Source: JBFHFS01 sp041583495 (GTDB lineage: Bacteria > Bacteroidota > Bacteroidia > Bacteroidales > Marinilabiliaceae). From it: DNA of 64,000 nucleotides. The notes beneath the pieces are model-generated. The model saw nothing but the letters and a program-made list of their open reading frames with translations. It was not told where the DNA came from and made no database searches. Below are positions 17,579 through 26,654 of this stretch, in pieces. The DNA lies in NCBI GenBank assembly GCA_041583495.1, contig JBFHFS010000012.1:35120-99119 (forward strand), given 5' to 3'. The stretch's first letter is position 1. Every line of letters starts with the position of its first letter. A program made the translations under genes and the position numbers.

Positions 17579-17950
17579 TTCCTTCGTTTTTTGGGTTTAC
17601 CATTCAAAAAATCTAATGCGCTATTCAAATTTAGGAATTAATAAAAATATTTGCTGCCTTTGGCCTTAATTATGGTTTTTATTTCTTTATTTCAACTTTT
17701 CCAGCACAAATAATTCTGACAACTCACATAAACACGGGCCTTTTTGGAATAATTTTCTAACCTTGTAATCCAGATAAAACGAGCCCCAAAAAAACGGGGA
17801 CGCATTACACCAATCGACTGACAAACAACTTATTCCTGACTTACCAATAAGAACCATTGCCTGTTCCGGACTTGACAGAGAGAATGAAATTTCCTTGTGA
17901 GTTCTTCTAATCGGGCACGGGGTGAGAATTAAAAATCAAATTGCAAACAG
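17579..17950. other. Divergent intergenic region between PLP enzyme and Lrp-type regulator
   Basis: 372 bp holding both promoters. On the minus strand TAAATTTG (17626-17633) matches the -7 consensus about 48 bp upstream of the PLP-enzyme start; no matching -33 element was found. On the plus strand the best -7-like string is TAACCTTG near 17758, one base off consensus. No riboswitch was recognised. Confidence 0.4.
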
Positions 17951-18412
17951 ATGAAGTTAGACAAAACAGACCAAAAATTATTGAATCTCCTTCAGCAAAA
18001 TGCCCGAATCACCACTAAAAAACTTGCCCAGGAACTGAACCTAACCATTACGCCCGTATTTGAACGCATCAAACGGCTCGAGAATCAAGGATTCATCACC
18101 AGATACGTGGCTCTGGCCAGCAAGGAAAAACTGGGCAAACAGTTAACCGCATTTTGCAATGTTTCACTTAAAGAACATACCAAAGAGGTGATAAAGAATT
18201 TTGAAAGGCGCATTATGATGCTTCCGGAAGTCATGGAGTGCCACCATATTGCGGGGTTACACGATTATATGCTGAAAGTAGTCACCGAGGACATGGAGAG
18301 CTACCACAACTTTATTTACGACAAACTAACGGCCATTGACAACATTGGAAATGTGAGAAGCTCCTTTGTCATGAAAGAAATCAAATACACCACCGCCTTT
18401 CCGGTGGAATAG
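17951..18412 (+). CDS. Lrp/AsnC family transcriptional regulator
   Basis: 153 aa. The N-terminal helix-turn-helix LDKTDQKLLNLLQQNARITTKKLAQELNLTITPVFERIKRLENQGFI is typical, followed by a RAM (ligand-binding, ACT-like) domain with EVMECHHIAGLHDYMLKVVTEDMESYHNFI. Such proteins form octamers and sense amino acids. The divergent PLP enzyme of sulfur amino acid metabolism is the likely target (inference from arrangement). Confidence 0.9.
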   Translation: MKLDKTDQKLLNLLQQNARITTKKLAQELNLTITPVFERIKRLENQGFITRYVALASKEKLGKQLTAFCNVSLKEHTKEVIKNFERRIMMLPEVMECHHIAGLHDYMLKVVTEDMESYHNFIYDKLTAIDNIGNVRSSFVMKEIKYTTAFPVE

Positions 18413-18420
18413 AAAGAGCC

Positions 18421-18981
18421 TTACGACACCAGTGGGCGATTATCTTTTTTATGGCACTCCTCCAACAGATAAAACCCCATTTTTTCGGGGTGATCCAGCA
18501 CCCGGGCTCTGCTGCGCAGGCCCGACAACATCTCGATGGCCAAAAGATCCCCTCCGGCTCCAACCGTAAAGAGCACCCCAAAAGCCCACCAGCCAAGACT
18601 CCCCGTAAATAACGACACCACAAAAGGCAAAATACCCTGCAGTATCAGGGGCATTATCGCCCCCAGACGGTACCACCTTACACGTATAGGCTTTGTGCAA
18701 TGACAATAAGGAGTGAAGGTGTTTCTGTCAAAACCAAACTTAATGGAACTAAATCCTCCACGCACAAACAACCCCAACACCAGCGCATGGAGCAACTCAT
18801 GAATAAAAATCCCTGACAATACACTTCCCACAAAAACAACCGAACCGATCCAGGACCAATTAAAAAAAGCCCGGTAACCATGCAACAACACAAACAACAC
18901 AGCCATTATCACGGCAATGGGAATAACCAGTTTAATCGCCTTTCGATTCGTCTCCTCAATAGTAAGGGCAATCTCCTTCAT
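18421..18981 (-). CDS. DUF3267 putative membrane zincin protease
   Basis: 186 aa with four to five predicted membrane helices. The metal motif HELLH (His61, Glu62, His65) lies at the end of a helix (GSVLSGIFIHELLHALVLGLF). A late helix contains GAGGDLLAIEMLS, where the Asp could be the third zinc ligand, as in site-2-type proteases. DUF3267 proteins are predicted metalloproteases of unknown substrate. It is convergent with the Lrp gene, 8 bp between stops. Confidence 0.8.
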   Translation of the reverse strand: MKEIALTIEETNRKAIKLVIPIAVIMAVLFVLLHGYRAFFNWSWIGSVVFVGSVLSGIFIHELLHALVLGLFVRGGFSSIKFGFDRNTFTPYCHCTKPIRVRWYRLGAIMPLILQGILPFVVSLFTGSLGWWAFGVLFTVGAGGDLLAIEMLSGLRSRARVLDHPEKMGFYLLEECHKKDNRPLVS

Positions 18982-19121
18982 CCGTAAATATTTTGTTTTT
19001 CAAAGGCCCCCGATAATTAAGCAGGGTAACTCCCGCTTTGAATATCCATGCTTGTTTCCATTGAATTCAGGGCAAGTGGTGTCTTCTGGCAAGCAGAGTC
19101 TTTTCATTCGACCCATTCCTG

Positions 19122-20276
19122 TTAATCGCCAGAGATAAATTGTTCCACACCTTTATTCAAGAAACGACTCCCTTCAGGAAATTCGTCCGCATTCAGGATC
19201 GTCACAGACCCATCACCTCCCATCCGGGATATCACCTCCACAGGTTTCAAAGAGAAACCCTGCTGGTCTTCATCCGAAACCAATAAGACCCATTGCTTAC
19301 CATTCCACTCTGCCACGGCATCGTCGGGCAGGGTACTTGCCATCCACCCGGGCAACAAAATCTCTGCCTCCACAAACATTCCCGGTAAAACCAGAGAGCC
19401 TAATTTATCTACCTTTACCTGTACCGACACGGTGCGGGACTCATCCCTTACCTGTTGGCCAACATACAGGATATGACCACTCTCCCACTCCTGGTCCTTG
19501 CCGGGGACACGGAAACGCACAGCCCCTCCTACTTTCAGACTGGAGACATCTTTCTCGAAGACGCTCAGCTCTAGATACACCTCATTGGGGTTAACAATCT
19601 CCAGGGCAACCCTCTCGGGCGACAGATACATGCCCTGCTTGACCTCCATGGAGGCAATGCCTCCTTCAATAGGAGACGAAATCTCCACCGAGGTGGTAAA
19701 ATGGGCCGATTCAACATTATCCATATTAATCCCCAGCATTTTAATCTGAGATTTAAGTCCTGTAACCCTTGCCAGTTCTGCCATATAATCGGATTGGGCT
19801 TTTAAAAACGATTTCTCCGAGGCGATATTTTCTTTGGCCAGCATCTTTTGCCTCTCAAAATCGGCTCGAAGGGATAAAATGGACGAATGAGCCTCCAGAT
19901 AATTCTGCTGCAATTCAACAATGGCGGGATCCTCCAGCAAAAACAGGGGCGCCCCGGCCTTCACCCACTCTCCTTCGCGAACATACACCTTCCGGATATG
20001 TCCGCCAACCAAACTGCTTACCAGCACCTGAAATTGTGGCAGCACCCGCACATAGCCACTGGCTTCCACCCGTTCCACGACCTCGCTCCTCTTAAAGGAA
20101 TTAAAGTCGGCAGCAGTGGCATCAAAGTCTTCCCGGGATATACGCATCACCTCTTTCGAAGGAGAATTAACTTTCTCCGCTTTCGACAATTCCTGACCTT
20201 TGTTACCCCCACACGACGAAAGCAGAAATAGAGCCGCGGTGATTGCCATAAGAAAAACTGAGAATTTCTTCAACAT
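19122..20276 (-). CDS. RND efflux periplasmic adaptor (HlyD/CusB type), lipoprotein
   Basis: 384 aa. MLKKFSVFLMAITAALFLLSSC is a lipoprotein leader with lipobox LSSC. The lipoyl/hairpin region starts VVERVEASGYVRVLPQFQVLVSSLVGGHIRKVYVREGEWVKAG, and the beta-barrel region YVGQQVRDESRTVSVQVKVDKLGSLVLPGMFVEAEILLP fits CzcB/CusB adaptors. It joins the inner-membrane pump to the outer-membrane channel. It starts 10 bp after the stop of the pump gene, so the two form one transcript. No metal-binding methionine-rich segment was seen. Confidence 0.9.
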   Translation of the reverse strand: MLKKFSVFLMAITAALFLLSSCGGNKGQELSKAEKVNSPSKEVMRISREDFDATAADFNSFKRSEVVERVEASGYVRVLPQFQVLVSSLVGGHIRKVYVREGEWVKAGAPLFLLEDPAIVELQQNYLEAHSSILSLRADFERQKMLAKENIASEKSFLKAQSDYMAELARVTGLKSQIKMLGINMDNVESAHFTTSVEISSPIEGGIASMEVKQGMYLSPERVALEIVNPNEVYLELSVFEKDVSSLKVGGAVRFRVPGKDQEWESGHILYVGQQVRDESRTVSVQVKVDKLGSLVLPGMFVEAEILLPGWMASTLPDDAVAEWNGKQWVLLVSDEDQQGFSLKPVEVISRMGGDGSVTILNADEFPEGSRFLNKGVEQFISGD

Positions 20277-20286
20277 GATATCGAAT

Positions 20287-23200
20287 TTAATAATTTAAAT
20301 AGTTGAGATCTAAAACCGTCTGATTATAAAGATGAAGGTTTTCCAAATAGTTGATCATCAAATGGCCTGCACTCTCGATAGCCATCACATATTCAGGGAA
20401 ACCGATCTCCCCACTTTGGTATAATTTAAGGCCCGATTTCACCAACTCCCTGGCCAGTGATTCCCCACGGGTTTCGTAGATATTCACGGCCTCTGAATAT
20501 TTTTTCAGGTCGGATTGGAGCTGCTGAAATCGACTCTCCAAATGCTTCTGGTAGTCGATATAATTTTCGTTGGTCGCCTTTAACTGCAGCTTACTCATCT
20601 GCACACGGTTTTTCTGGGTGTGAAAAAAGAGGGGTATGGACACCCCGATCTGGAAGCCATTGTACTCCTGTGCATTGGGCGCGTTATTGGTTCCCCTGAA
20701 ATATTCAAGATTCAAATCGGGCAACCAGCGGTTTTTCTCAAGCGACCAGGCACTCTTTGCCGCTTTCTGAGAACTCCTAAGATACGAAAGGCCGGGGTGG
20801 TTGGCTGTGTCGGGAAACTGAATCTTCAGTTTTGGCAAGGTATCCTCAGCGACCATCACCATAGAGTCGGTTTGCAACCAGGCCTTTAAACGACTTCCGG
20901 AGGCCTGCAGACTTTCAGAAGCCGCCTTTAAACCAAGTTTTATCTCATCACTTTTTGTTTGAGCGGTAAGCGATTCCAGCCAGGTAATCTCCCCCAGTTC
21001 GAAGCGCCGACCCGCTGCATCCGAGAACAGGGTATAAAGCGAATCGAGAAACAGGTACTGGCGCTCAAGACTCTTGAAATAAACCACCTCGTAATAGGCT
21101 TTCGACACTTCCCGCATGAGATTTTGCCTGCTTTGCAGATATTTATACCCCTGCATCTCGCTGATATTCTCCAACATCCGTCTTTGAGACCCATATACCG
21201 TGGGAAAACTGAACGATTGCTGAACACCCCACACCTTGAGGGGCTCATCGTTGTGGGCGATATTATTCTCATCGTAACTGTAGAAGATCTCGGTTTTGTC
21301 GATATCCCATGCAGTGCCCACCTCTTTGCGTATTCTTTCGGTTTCGAGGGCCGAGGCTCTATAACCGGCATTGTTCTGAAGAGCTAACTCAAGGGCCTGG
21401 CTGAGCGACACCGGCTGCTGGCCCGATGCGGTTGCGGGAAGCACCATAAACAGGGACACAAACAGCCAGATGAATCGTTTCCTCGACCGGTCCCTTGGTC
21501 GTTCCATAATACAATACAATACCGGCAGCAACAAAAGAGTCAACAGGGTTGCCGACACCAACCCGCCAATCACCACCGTTGCCAGGGGACGCTGAACTTC
21601 CGCACCGGCATTGATCGACACAGCCATGGGTAAAAATCCCAGGGCCGCCGCCGAGGCGGTCAATAACACAGGCCGCAACCGTTGTTTGGTGCCCTGCAAA
21701 ACCCGCTCTTTTAACGTGGTGATGCCTTCTGCTTTCAACTCTTTAAAGTGCTCCAGCAATACAATCCCATTGAGAACGGCGATACCAAACAGAGCAATAA
21801 AGCCTACTCCGGCTGAGATGGAAAAAGGCATTCCTCTGATCCACAACAACAAAATGCCTCCCACGGCCGAAAGTGGAACCGCCGAAAAAATAAGCATCGC
21901 CTCCTTGAAGCTGCCAAAGGCAAAATGAAGCATAATAAAAATCAGGATCAGAGCGATCGGAACAGCAATCATCAATCGGTTGCGTGCGCTGCGAAGGTTC
22001 TCGAATTGCCCGCCATATTCAACCGAATAACCGGGGGGCAGAATCACTTTTTCGTGGATCAGCCGGCTGGCATCGTCAGCCACCGACTCCAGATCCCGGC
22101 CCCTGACATTCACCCCAACCACAACCCTTCGCCGGGTATCGTCGCGTGAAATCTTTGCCGGGCCCTTAGAATACTCGATATCAGCCACCTCCCGCAAAGG
22201 AATCTGACCCCCATTGGGCAGGGGCACATAGGTGTTTCTAAGGTGAGCCAGGTCTTGTCTGGCCTCCTCTCTGAACCGAACCACCAGGTCGAAACGGCGT
22301 TCGCCTTCAAACACCGTTCCTGCCGTCGCCCCGGCAAAAGCCACCGACACAATCCGGTTAAGATCGGCTACATTAAGACCATAACGAGCCAGGTCTTTTC
22401 GCCGGTACTGAACCGTCATCTGAGGCAAACCGGTAGTTTTATCCATTACAACATCCGCTGCGCCAGGAACTCCCTCCATCAGCTTTTTGACCTCACTTGC
22501 TTTTTGGTTCAACACATCCAGATCGTCCCCAAATATTTTGATGGCCAGGTCGGCCCGAACACCGGTGATCAGCTCATTGAACCGCATCTCTATGGGCTGG
22601 GTAAATTCCAGCTCCATCTCCGGCATTTCGGACAGGATGCGCTCTTTAAATTTTTCAGCCAGCTGGTCTTTTGTGCTGGCCGTCACCCACTCTCCGCGTG
22701 GAATTAACGTAATAATCACATCGGTCTCCTCCATCGACATAGGATCGGTTGGCACCTCTGCGGCGCCAATTCGACTGACCACTTGCTTTGTTTCGGGAAA
22801 GGATTTGACAATTTTCTCAATTTGAGTCATGGTCTCTATGGTCTTGCTCAGACTGGTCCCGGTTTTTAAAACGGGTTGTATCACAAAATCACCCTCATCT
22901 AAAACAGGAACAAACTCAGCCCCCATCCTGCTGAAGACAAACCCGGCACCTCCAACCACCACGATGGCAAACAGTATAACCGCCTTTTTATGCACCAGAG
23001 CCCAATCGATAGTAGGTCGATAAAGCTTATATATAAAAGCCATGAGCTTCCCGGAGATGGTTGCTTTGGTTTGGTTGACGGGCTTGATAAACAACGAAGA
23101 GATTGCCGGGACATAGGTAAAACCAAAGATCATGGCCCCAATTAAAGCAAAGCTAAAGGTAAGCGCCATGGGACGAAACATTTTTCCTTCCACTCCACTC

Positions 23201-24609
23201 AGGGTGAGGATGGGTATAAAAACAATAATGATAATGACCTGACCAAAAATGGCAGACCTCATCATTCGGGATGCCCCCTGCATCGCGATGCCGTCGAGTG
23301 CCTCCTCTCGTTCTGTGGGCGCCAGAGAGAGTAACCCTTTGCTTTTTTGACTCACCTTTGAGGCAATATACTCGACAATGATGACCGCCCCGTCTATTAT
23401 GATTCCAAAGTCGATAGCACCCAGACTCATTAAGTTGGCATCTATTCCAAACAGATACATCATCGAGAGGGCAAACATAAGGCTTAAGGGGATGATGGAA
23501 GCCACTACCAACCCCGACCGCCAGTTACCCAGCAGCAAAACCACCACAAAGATCACAATTAAGCTGCCCAGAATCAGGTTTTCGGTGATGGTAAAAGTCG
23601 TTCTCGATATCAACTCACTCCGGTCGAGAAAGGGATTAATAAAAACCCCCTCAGGGAGCGACTCCCCAACCTTTTCGACCCGCTCCTTAACCCGCTTAAT
23701 CACGTCGTTCGAATTGGCATCTTTAAGCATCATCACCTGCCCAAGCACCTTTTCGCCTTCACCGTTCCCGGTGATGGCTCCAAACCGGTTGGCATAGCCA
23801 AAGCGCACCTCTGCCAGTTCCTTCAACAACACCGGAATCCCATTGCGGGTATCGAGTACAATATTCTGAATATCCTCCAGATTCTCCACCAAACCCTCTC
23901 CTCTCACAAAATAACTCTGCCCGGTTTTTTCGATATACCCACCACCGGCTATGCTGTTTGATTTAGAAACCGCCTCATACACCTGCTCAAGAGTAATTCC
24001 CAACCCTTTCATCTTTTCGGGTGAGAGGGCCACCTCATATTGTTTCAGATAGCCACCCCAGGTATTCACCTCCACAACGCCTGATATCCCTGACAGTTGC
24101 CTTCGAACAATCCAGTCCTGTATGGTACGTAAATCCATAGGAGAATAAACATCCTCGTAACCCGGTTTTACATCGAGGGTATATTGATATATCTCGCCCA
24201 GCCCGGTAGATACCGGTCCCATAAAGGGGGTGCCGAACCCTTCGGGAATGTTTTCGGAGGCTGAAGCTAATTTCTCGGCAATAAGCTGACGGGGCAGGTA
24301 AGTCCCCATGCTTTCGTTGAATACAATTGTCACCACCGACAAACCAAACTTGGATACCGAACGGATTTCCTCCACTCCTGGCAGGTTGGCCATCTCCATC
24401 TCAACCGGGTAGGTTAAAAACTTCTCCACATCGGCCGTAGAAAGATTTCGCGAGGTCGTAATCACCTGAACCTGATTATTGGTAACATCAGGAACCGCCC
24501 CGATTGGAATGCGCGAGAGAGAGAAAAGCCCAAAACCTACAATGGTTAAGGTGAAAAGAAAAACCATTAGCTTATTCCGAACACTGAAACGAACAATGGA
24601 TTCAATCAT
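20287..24609 (-). CDS. CzcA-type heavy-metal RND pump fused to a TolC-like outer-membrane channel domain
   Basis: 1440 aa, about 400 longer than a normal HME-RND pump. Residues 1 to about 1035 are the pump, with two six-helix bundles and two periplasmic domains. The proton-path motif GAIDFGIIIDGAVIIVE has the DFG-D-E spacing of divalent-cation CzcA/CnrA pumps rather than the CusA copper/silver form. After RPRDRSRKRF a new hydrophobic segment (FIWLFVSLFMVLPATASGQ) resembles a signal peptide, followed by a CzcC/TolC-like domain (PVSLSQALELALQNN through LVKSGLKLYQSGEIGFPEYVMA). Such fusions are known in Bacteroidota. Substrate is probably Zn, Co, Ni or Cd (inference). Confidence 0.9.
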   Translation of the reverse strand: MIESIVRFSVRNKLMVFLFTLTIVGFGLFSLSRIPIGAVPDVTNNQVQVITTSRNLSTADVEKFLTYPVEMEMANLPGVEEIRSVSKFGLSVVTIVFNESMGTYLPRQLIAEKLASASENIPEGFGTPFMGPVSTGLGEIYQYTLDVKPGYEDVYSPMDLRTIQDWIVRRQLSGISGVVEVNTWGGYLKQYEVALSPEKMKGLGITLEQVYEAVSKSNSIAGGGYIEKTGQSYFVRGEGLVENLEDIQNIVLDTRNGIPVLLKELAEVRFGYANRFGAITGNGEGEKVLGQVMMLKDANSNDVIKRVKERVEKVGESLPEGVFINPFLDRSELISRTTFTITENLILGSLIVIFVVVLLLGNWRSGLVVASIIPLSLMFALSMMYLFGIDANLMSLGAIDFGIIIDGAVIIVEYIASKVSQKSKGLLSLAPTEREEALDGIAMQGASRMMRSAIFGQVIIIIVFIPILTLSGVEGKMFRPMALTFSFALIGAMIFGFTYVPAISSLFIKPVNQTKATISGKLMAFIYKLYRPTIDWALVHKKAVILFAIVVVGGAGFVFSRMGAEFVPVLDEGDFVIQPVLKTGTSLSKTIETMTQIEKIVKSFPETKQVVSRIGAAEVPTDPMSMEETDVIITLIPRGEWVTASTKDQLAEKFKERILSEMPEMELEFTQPIEMRFNELITGVRADLAIKIFGDDLDVLNQKASEVKKLMEGVPGAADVVMDKTTGLPQMTVQYRRKDLARYGLNVADLNRIVSVAFAGATAGTVFEGERRFDLVVRFREEARQDLAHLRNTYVPLPNGGQIPLREVADIEYSKGPAKISRDDTRRRVVVGVNVRGRDLESVADDASRLIHEKVILPPGYSVEYGGQFENLRSARNRLMIAVPIALILIFIMLHFAFGSFKEAMLIFSAVPLSAVGGILLLWIRGMPFSISAGVGFIALFGIAVLNGIVLLEHFKELKAEGITTLKERVLQGTKQRLRPVLLTASAAALGFLPMAVSINAGAEVQRPLATVVIGGLVSATLLTLLLLPVLYCIMERPRDRSRKRFIWLFVSLFMVLPATASGQQPVSLSQALELALQNNAGYRASALETERIRKEVGTAWDIDKTEIFYSYDENNIAHNDEPLKVWGVQQSFSFPTVYGSQRRMLENISEMQGYKYLQSRQNLMREVSKAYYEVVYFKSLERQYLFLDSLYTLFSDAAGRRFELGEITWLESLTAQTKSDEIKLGLKAASESLQASGSRLKAWLQTDSMVMVAEDTLPKLKIQFPDTANHPGLSYLRSSQKAAKSAWSLEKNRWLPDLNLEYFRGTNNAPNAQEYNGFQIGVSIPLFFHTQKNRVQMSKLQLKATNENYIDYQKHLESRFQQLQSDLKKYSEAVNIYETRGESLARELVKSGLKLYQSGEIGFPEYVMAIESAGHLMINYLENLHLYNQTVLDLNYLNY

Positions 24610-24858
24610 AATAGAGATTTAATATTTTTCGAAGCCATTAATTTATGAATATTTTTCAACTGTTAACACCCTTTGTCTTTATTTTTTTCCCGGGCAAGGG
24701 CATTGATTTGGTTAAATTATTCTATTTTTATCAATTTTATCAACCAGAACAGAACAGATTTCCTCATGTCATATATCAACCAACATAAGGAATAGGGATA
24801 TTCAGGAAATTCGGGAAGCGCTGAAGCAAACCCCAATAATCCTGTCAGAAAACATTAC

Positions 24859-24879
24859 GAATTCAACCAAAATGAATTC
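24859..24879. promoter_or_regulatory. Inverted repeat upstream of the first Gfo/Idh/MocA gene
   Basis: GAATTCA (24859-24865) and TGAATTC (24873-24879) are a perfect 7-bp inverted repeat with a 7-bp spacer, 40 bp before the start codon. It could be an operator or an mRNA leader stem. The remaining part of the 309-bp gap (24610-24858) is AT-rich; I found no clear promoter consensus there. Confidence 0.35.
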
Positions 24880-24918
24880 ATGAAAATTCGAATAAATTAA
24901 CTCTCAACACCCAAAAAA

Positions 24919-26271
24919 ATGCCTCAAATTTCCCGAAGATCATTTATGAAAAAAGCCTCTGCAGCAGCTGCAGGGGTTCTAATAATCCCTAAAATGATAA
25001 GCTGCTCGCCAAATAACCGGTTAAACTTTGCTGTAATTGGCGTTGGCGGACAAGGACGTGCGAGCTGGAGCCAGATCCCCCTCGAGAGTATCGTTGCCAT
25101 GTGCGATGTGGATGACAGAATGGCGGCAAAAGGATTTAAGGCCTGTCCCAACGCGAAGAAGTACAAAGACTATAGAGTGATGTTCGATGAAATGGCCAAA
25201 GATATTGATGCCGTTATCATTGCAACGCCCGACCATTCACACTTTCCGGCTGCCATGGCCGCCATGGAACTCGGCAAACATGTATTGGTAGAGAAGCCAT
25301 TGACACACAACATCTGGCAATCGCGCACCCTCAAAAAAGCGGCCAGACATTATGGTGTTGTTTCACAAATGGGCAACCAGGGGCATACCACCAACGGAAT
25401 CAGATTGGTAAAAGAGTGGTACGAGGCCGATGTACTCGGTCAGGTGAGAGAGGTAATTGCCTGGCAGGGTAAAATAGACTTTGAACATGATGGTTACTTT
25501 GCACCCCCAACAAGCTTTCCTCCCCAAATCGATGAAGTCCCCAAAGAACTTGATTGGGATTTGTGGCAAGGACCTGCAGCTTCCCGGCCATTCAATCATC
25601 TTTATGCGCCCAGAACCTGGCGAGGATTTTACGATTTCGGAAACGGAAAATTAGGAGACTGGTGTTGTCATACCCTGGACGCTCCCTTCTGGGCTTTGGA
25701 CATGGGAATGCCCCACACGGTCGAAGGAACCATCCCCAATCCGGTATCCGATCACAGCTTTGTTGCCGAAGAATCGCTGGTAACCTGGCATTTCGGAGCC
25801 CGTGGCAATAAAGCTCCTGTAACCCTTAAATGGTATGAAGGCATTGAAAAACCTGCCATTAGGCCGGAATGGGGAATTGATGAACTTCCCGGAGCGGGCA
25901 TGATAATGATCGGAGATAAAAAAACATTGATCACAGGGGTCAGACCCAATGATCCCAGATTGCTCGTTCCTGAGGAAGAGATGAAAGAATTCCTGAAAAA
26001 TGCACCGGCACCAACCATACCCAGAGTTGAGGAGGAAAAACCTGTTCAGGAGTGGGTCGCCGCCATCAAGAATGGTACACTTCCCGGATCTAATTTCGAT
26101 TATGCGGCCGACTTGGTAGAAATGTGTGAGGTGGGTGTTTTGGCCCAACGATTCGGAGGAAAACTCCTCTACGATGCCAAAAACATGAAAGTTACCAACC
26201 GCCCCGAATTAGATCCTTACATAAAAGAAACGCCTCGCCAAGGGTGGTCTTATGGTGAAGGTCTTTGGTAG
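24919..26271 (+). CDS. Tat-exported Gfo/Idh/MocA family oxidoreductase (first of five)
   Basis: 450 aa. The leader SRRSFMKKASAAAAGVLIIPKMISC has a twin-arginine motif (SRRSFMK) and a cysteine at the probable cleavage point, suggesting a Tat lipoprotein. The Rossmann domain starts LNFAVIGVGGQGRASW, with CDVDDRM and the family EKP lysine motif in LVEKPLTH. The C-terminal domain ends in a long tail, RPELDPYIKETPRQGW. The fold uses tightly bound NAD(P) to oxidise or reduce sugar hydroxyls. Substrate unknown; context suggests a glycoside. It is a single-gene unit closed by the terminator at 26294. Confidence 0.88.
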   Translation: MPQISRRSFMKKASAAAAGVLIIPKMISCSPNNRLNFAVIGVGGQGRASWSQIPLESIVAMCDVDDRMAAKGFKACPNAKKYKDYRVMFDEMAKDIDAVIIATPDHSHFPAAMAAMELGKHVLVEKPLTHNIWQSRTLKKAARHYGVVSQMGNQGHTTNGIRLVKEWYEADVLGQVREVIAWQGKIDFEHDGYFAPPTSFPPQIDEVPKELDWDLWQGPAASRPFNHLYAPRTWRGFYDFGNGKLGDWCCHTLDAPFWALDMGMPHTVEGTIPNPVSDHSFVAEESLVTWHFGARGNKAPVTLKWYEGIEKPAIRPEWGIDELPGAGMIMIGDKKTLITGVRPNDPRLLVPEEEMKEFLKNAPAPTIPRVEEEKPVQEWVAAIKNGTLPGSNFDYAADLVEMCEVGVLAQRFGGKLLYDAKNMKVTNRPELDPYIKETPRQGWSYGEGLW

Positions 26272-26293
26272 CCGGTTTTATAATAAACCCCCA

Positions 26294-26325
26294 AAGCAGT
26301 CTGCAACCCACAGACTGCTTTTTTC
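26294..26325 (+). terminator. Intrinsic terminator after the first Gfo/Idh/MocA gene
   Basis: AAGCAGTCTG (26294-26303) pairs perfectly with CAGACTGCTT (26311-26320) around a 7-base loop and is followed by a run of T. It separates this gene from the cytochrome fusion operon downstream. Confidence 0.8.
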
Positions 26326-26469
26326 TTTCCTGACACCGGGATAAAAAACTTATACGGCTATCTCCCGGTGGAGGAATTAGTGGTAAAATGGCTGGAGGTT
26401 ATATCCTTAAGCCAGCGCACCACTCATTAATTTGGAATCATCCTAAGGTAATACTTCGCAATATTTATA

Positions 26470-26477
26470 TATTTTTG
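26470..26477 (+). promoter_or_regulatory. Candidate -7 box of the cytochrome fusion operon
   Basis: TATTTTTG matches TAnnTTTG. Transcription from it would begin near 26484 and leave a leader of about 170 bases containing the hairpin at 26489-26507 and the G10 tract. No TTG was found at the right distance upstream. Confidence 0.4.
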
Positions 26478-26488
26478 TTCTTTCACCC

Positions 26489-26507
26489 GGCGCCTTGAAA
26501 AAGCGCC
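26489..26507 (+). promoter_or_regulatory. Leader hairpin of the cytochrome fusion operon
   Basis: GGCGC (26489-26493) pairs with GCGCC (26503-26507) around a 9-base loop, right where the predicted transcript would begin. It could protect the 5' end or act in regulation. It has no T tract, so it is not a standard terminator. Confidence 0.35.
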
Positions 26508-26561
26508 TTACTAAACCTGTGCCACAGAAAACTCTTTTGGAGTATTTCTTACAACCTTATC

Positions 26562-26571
26562 GGGGGGGGGG
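26562..26571 (+). repeat. G10 homopolymer tract in the leader of the cytochrome fusion gene
   Basis: Ten consecutive G, the longest G/C homopolymer I noticed in the window, about 83 bp before the start codon. Tracts of this length can change length by slipped-strand replication. The rest of the 383-bp gap holds the terminator of the previous gene and the candidate -7 box. Confidence 0.7.
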
Positions 26572-26654
26572 CAATTCGATTCCATCACGGGTTTTAATTT
26601 ATTATTTCAAAATTAATTGCATCGTTATCAATGCTTTGACAACAATTCCAATCC

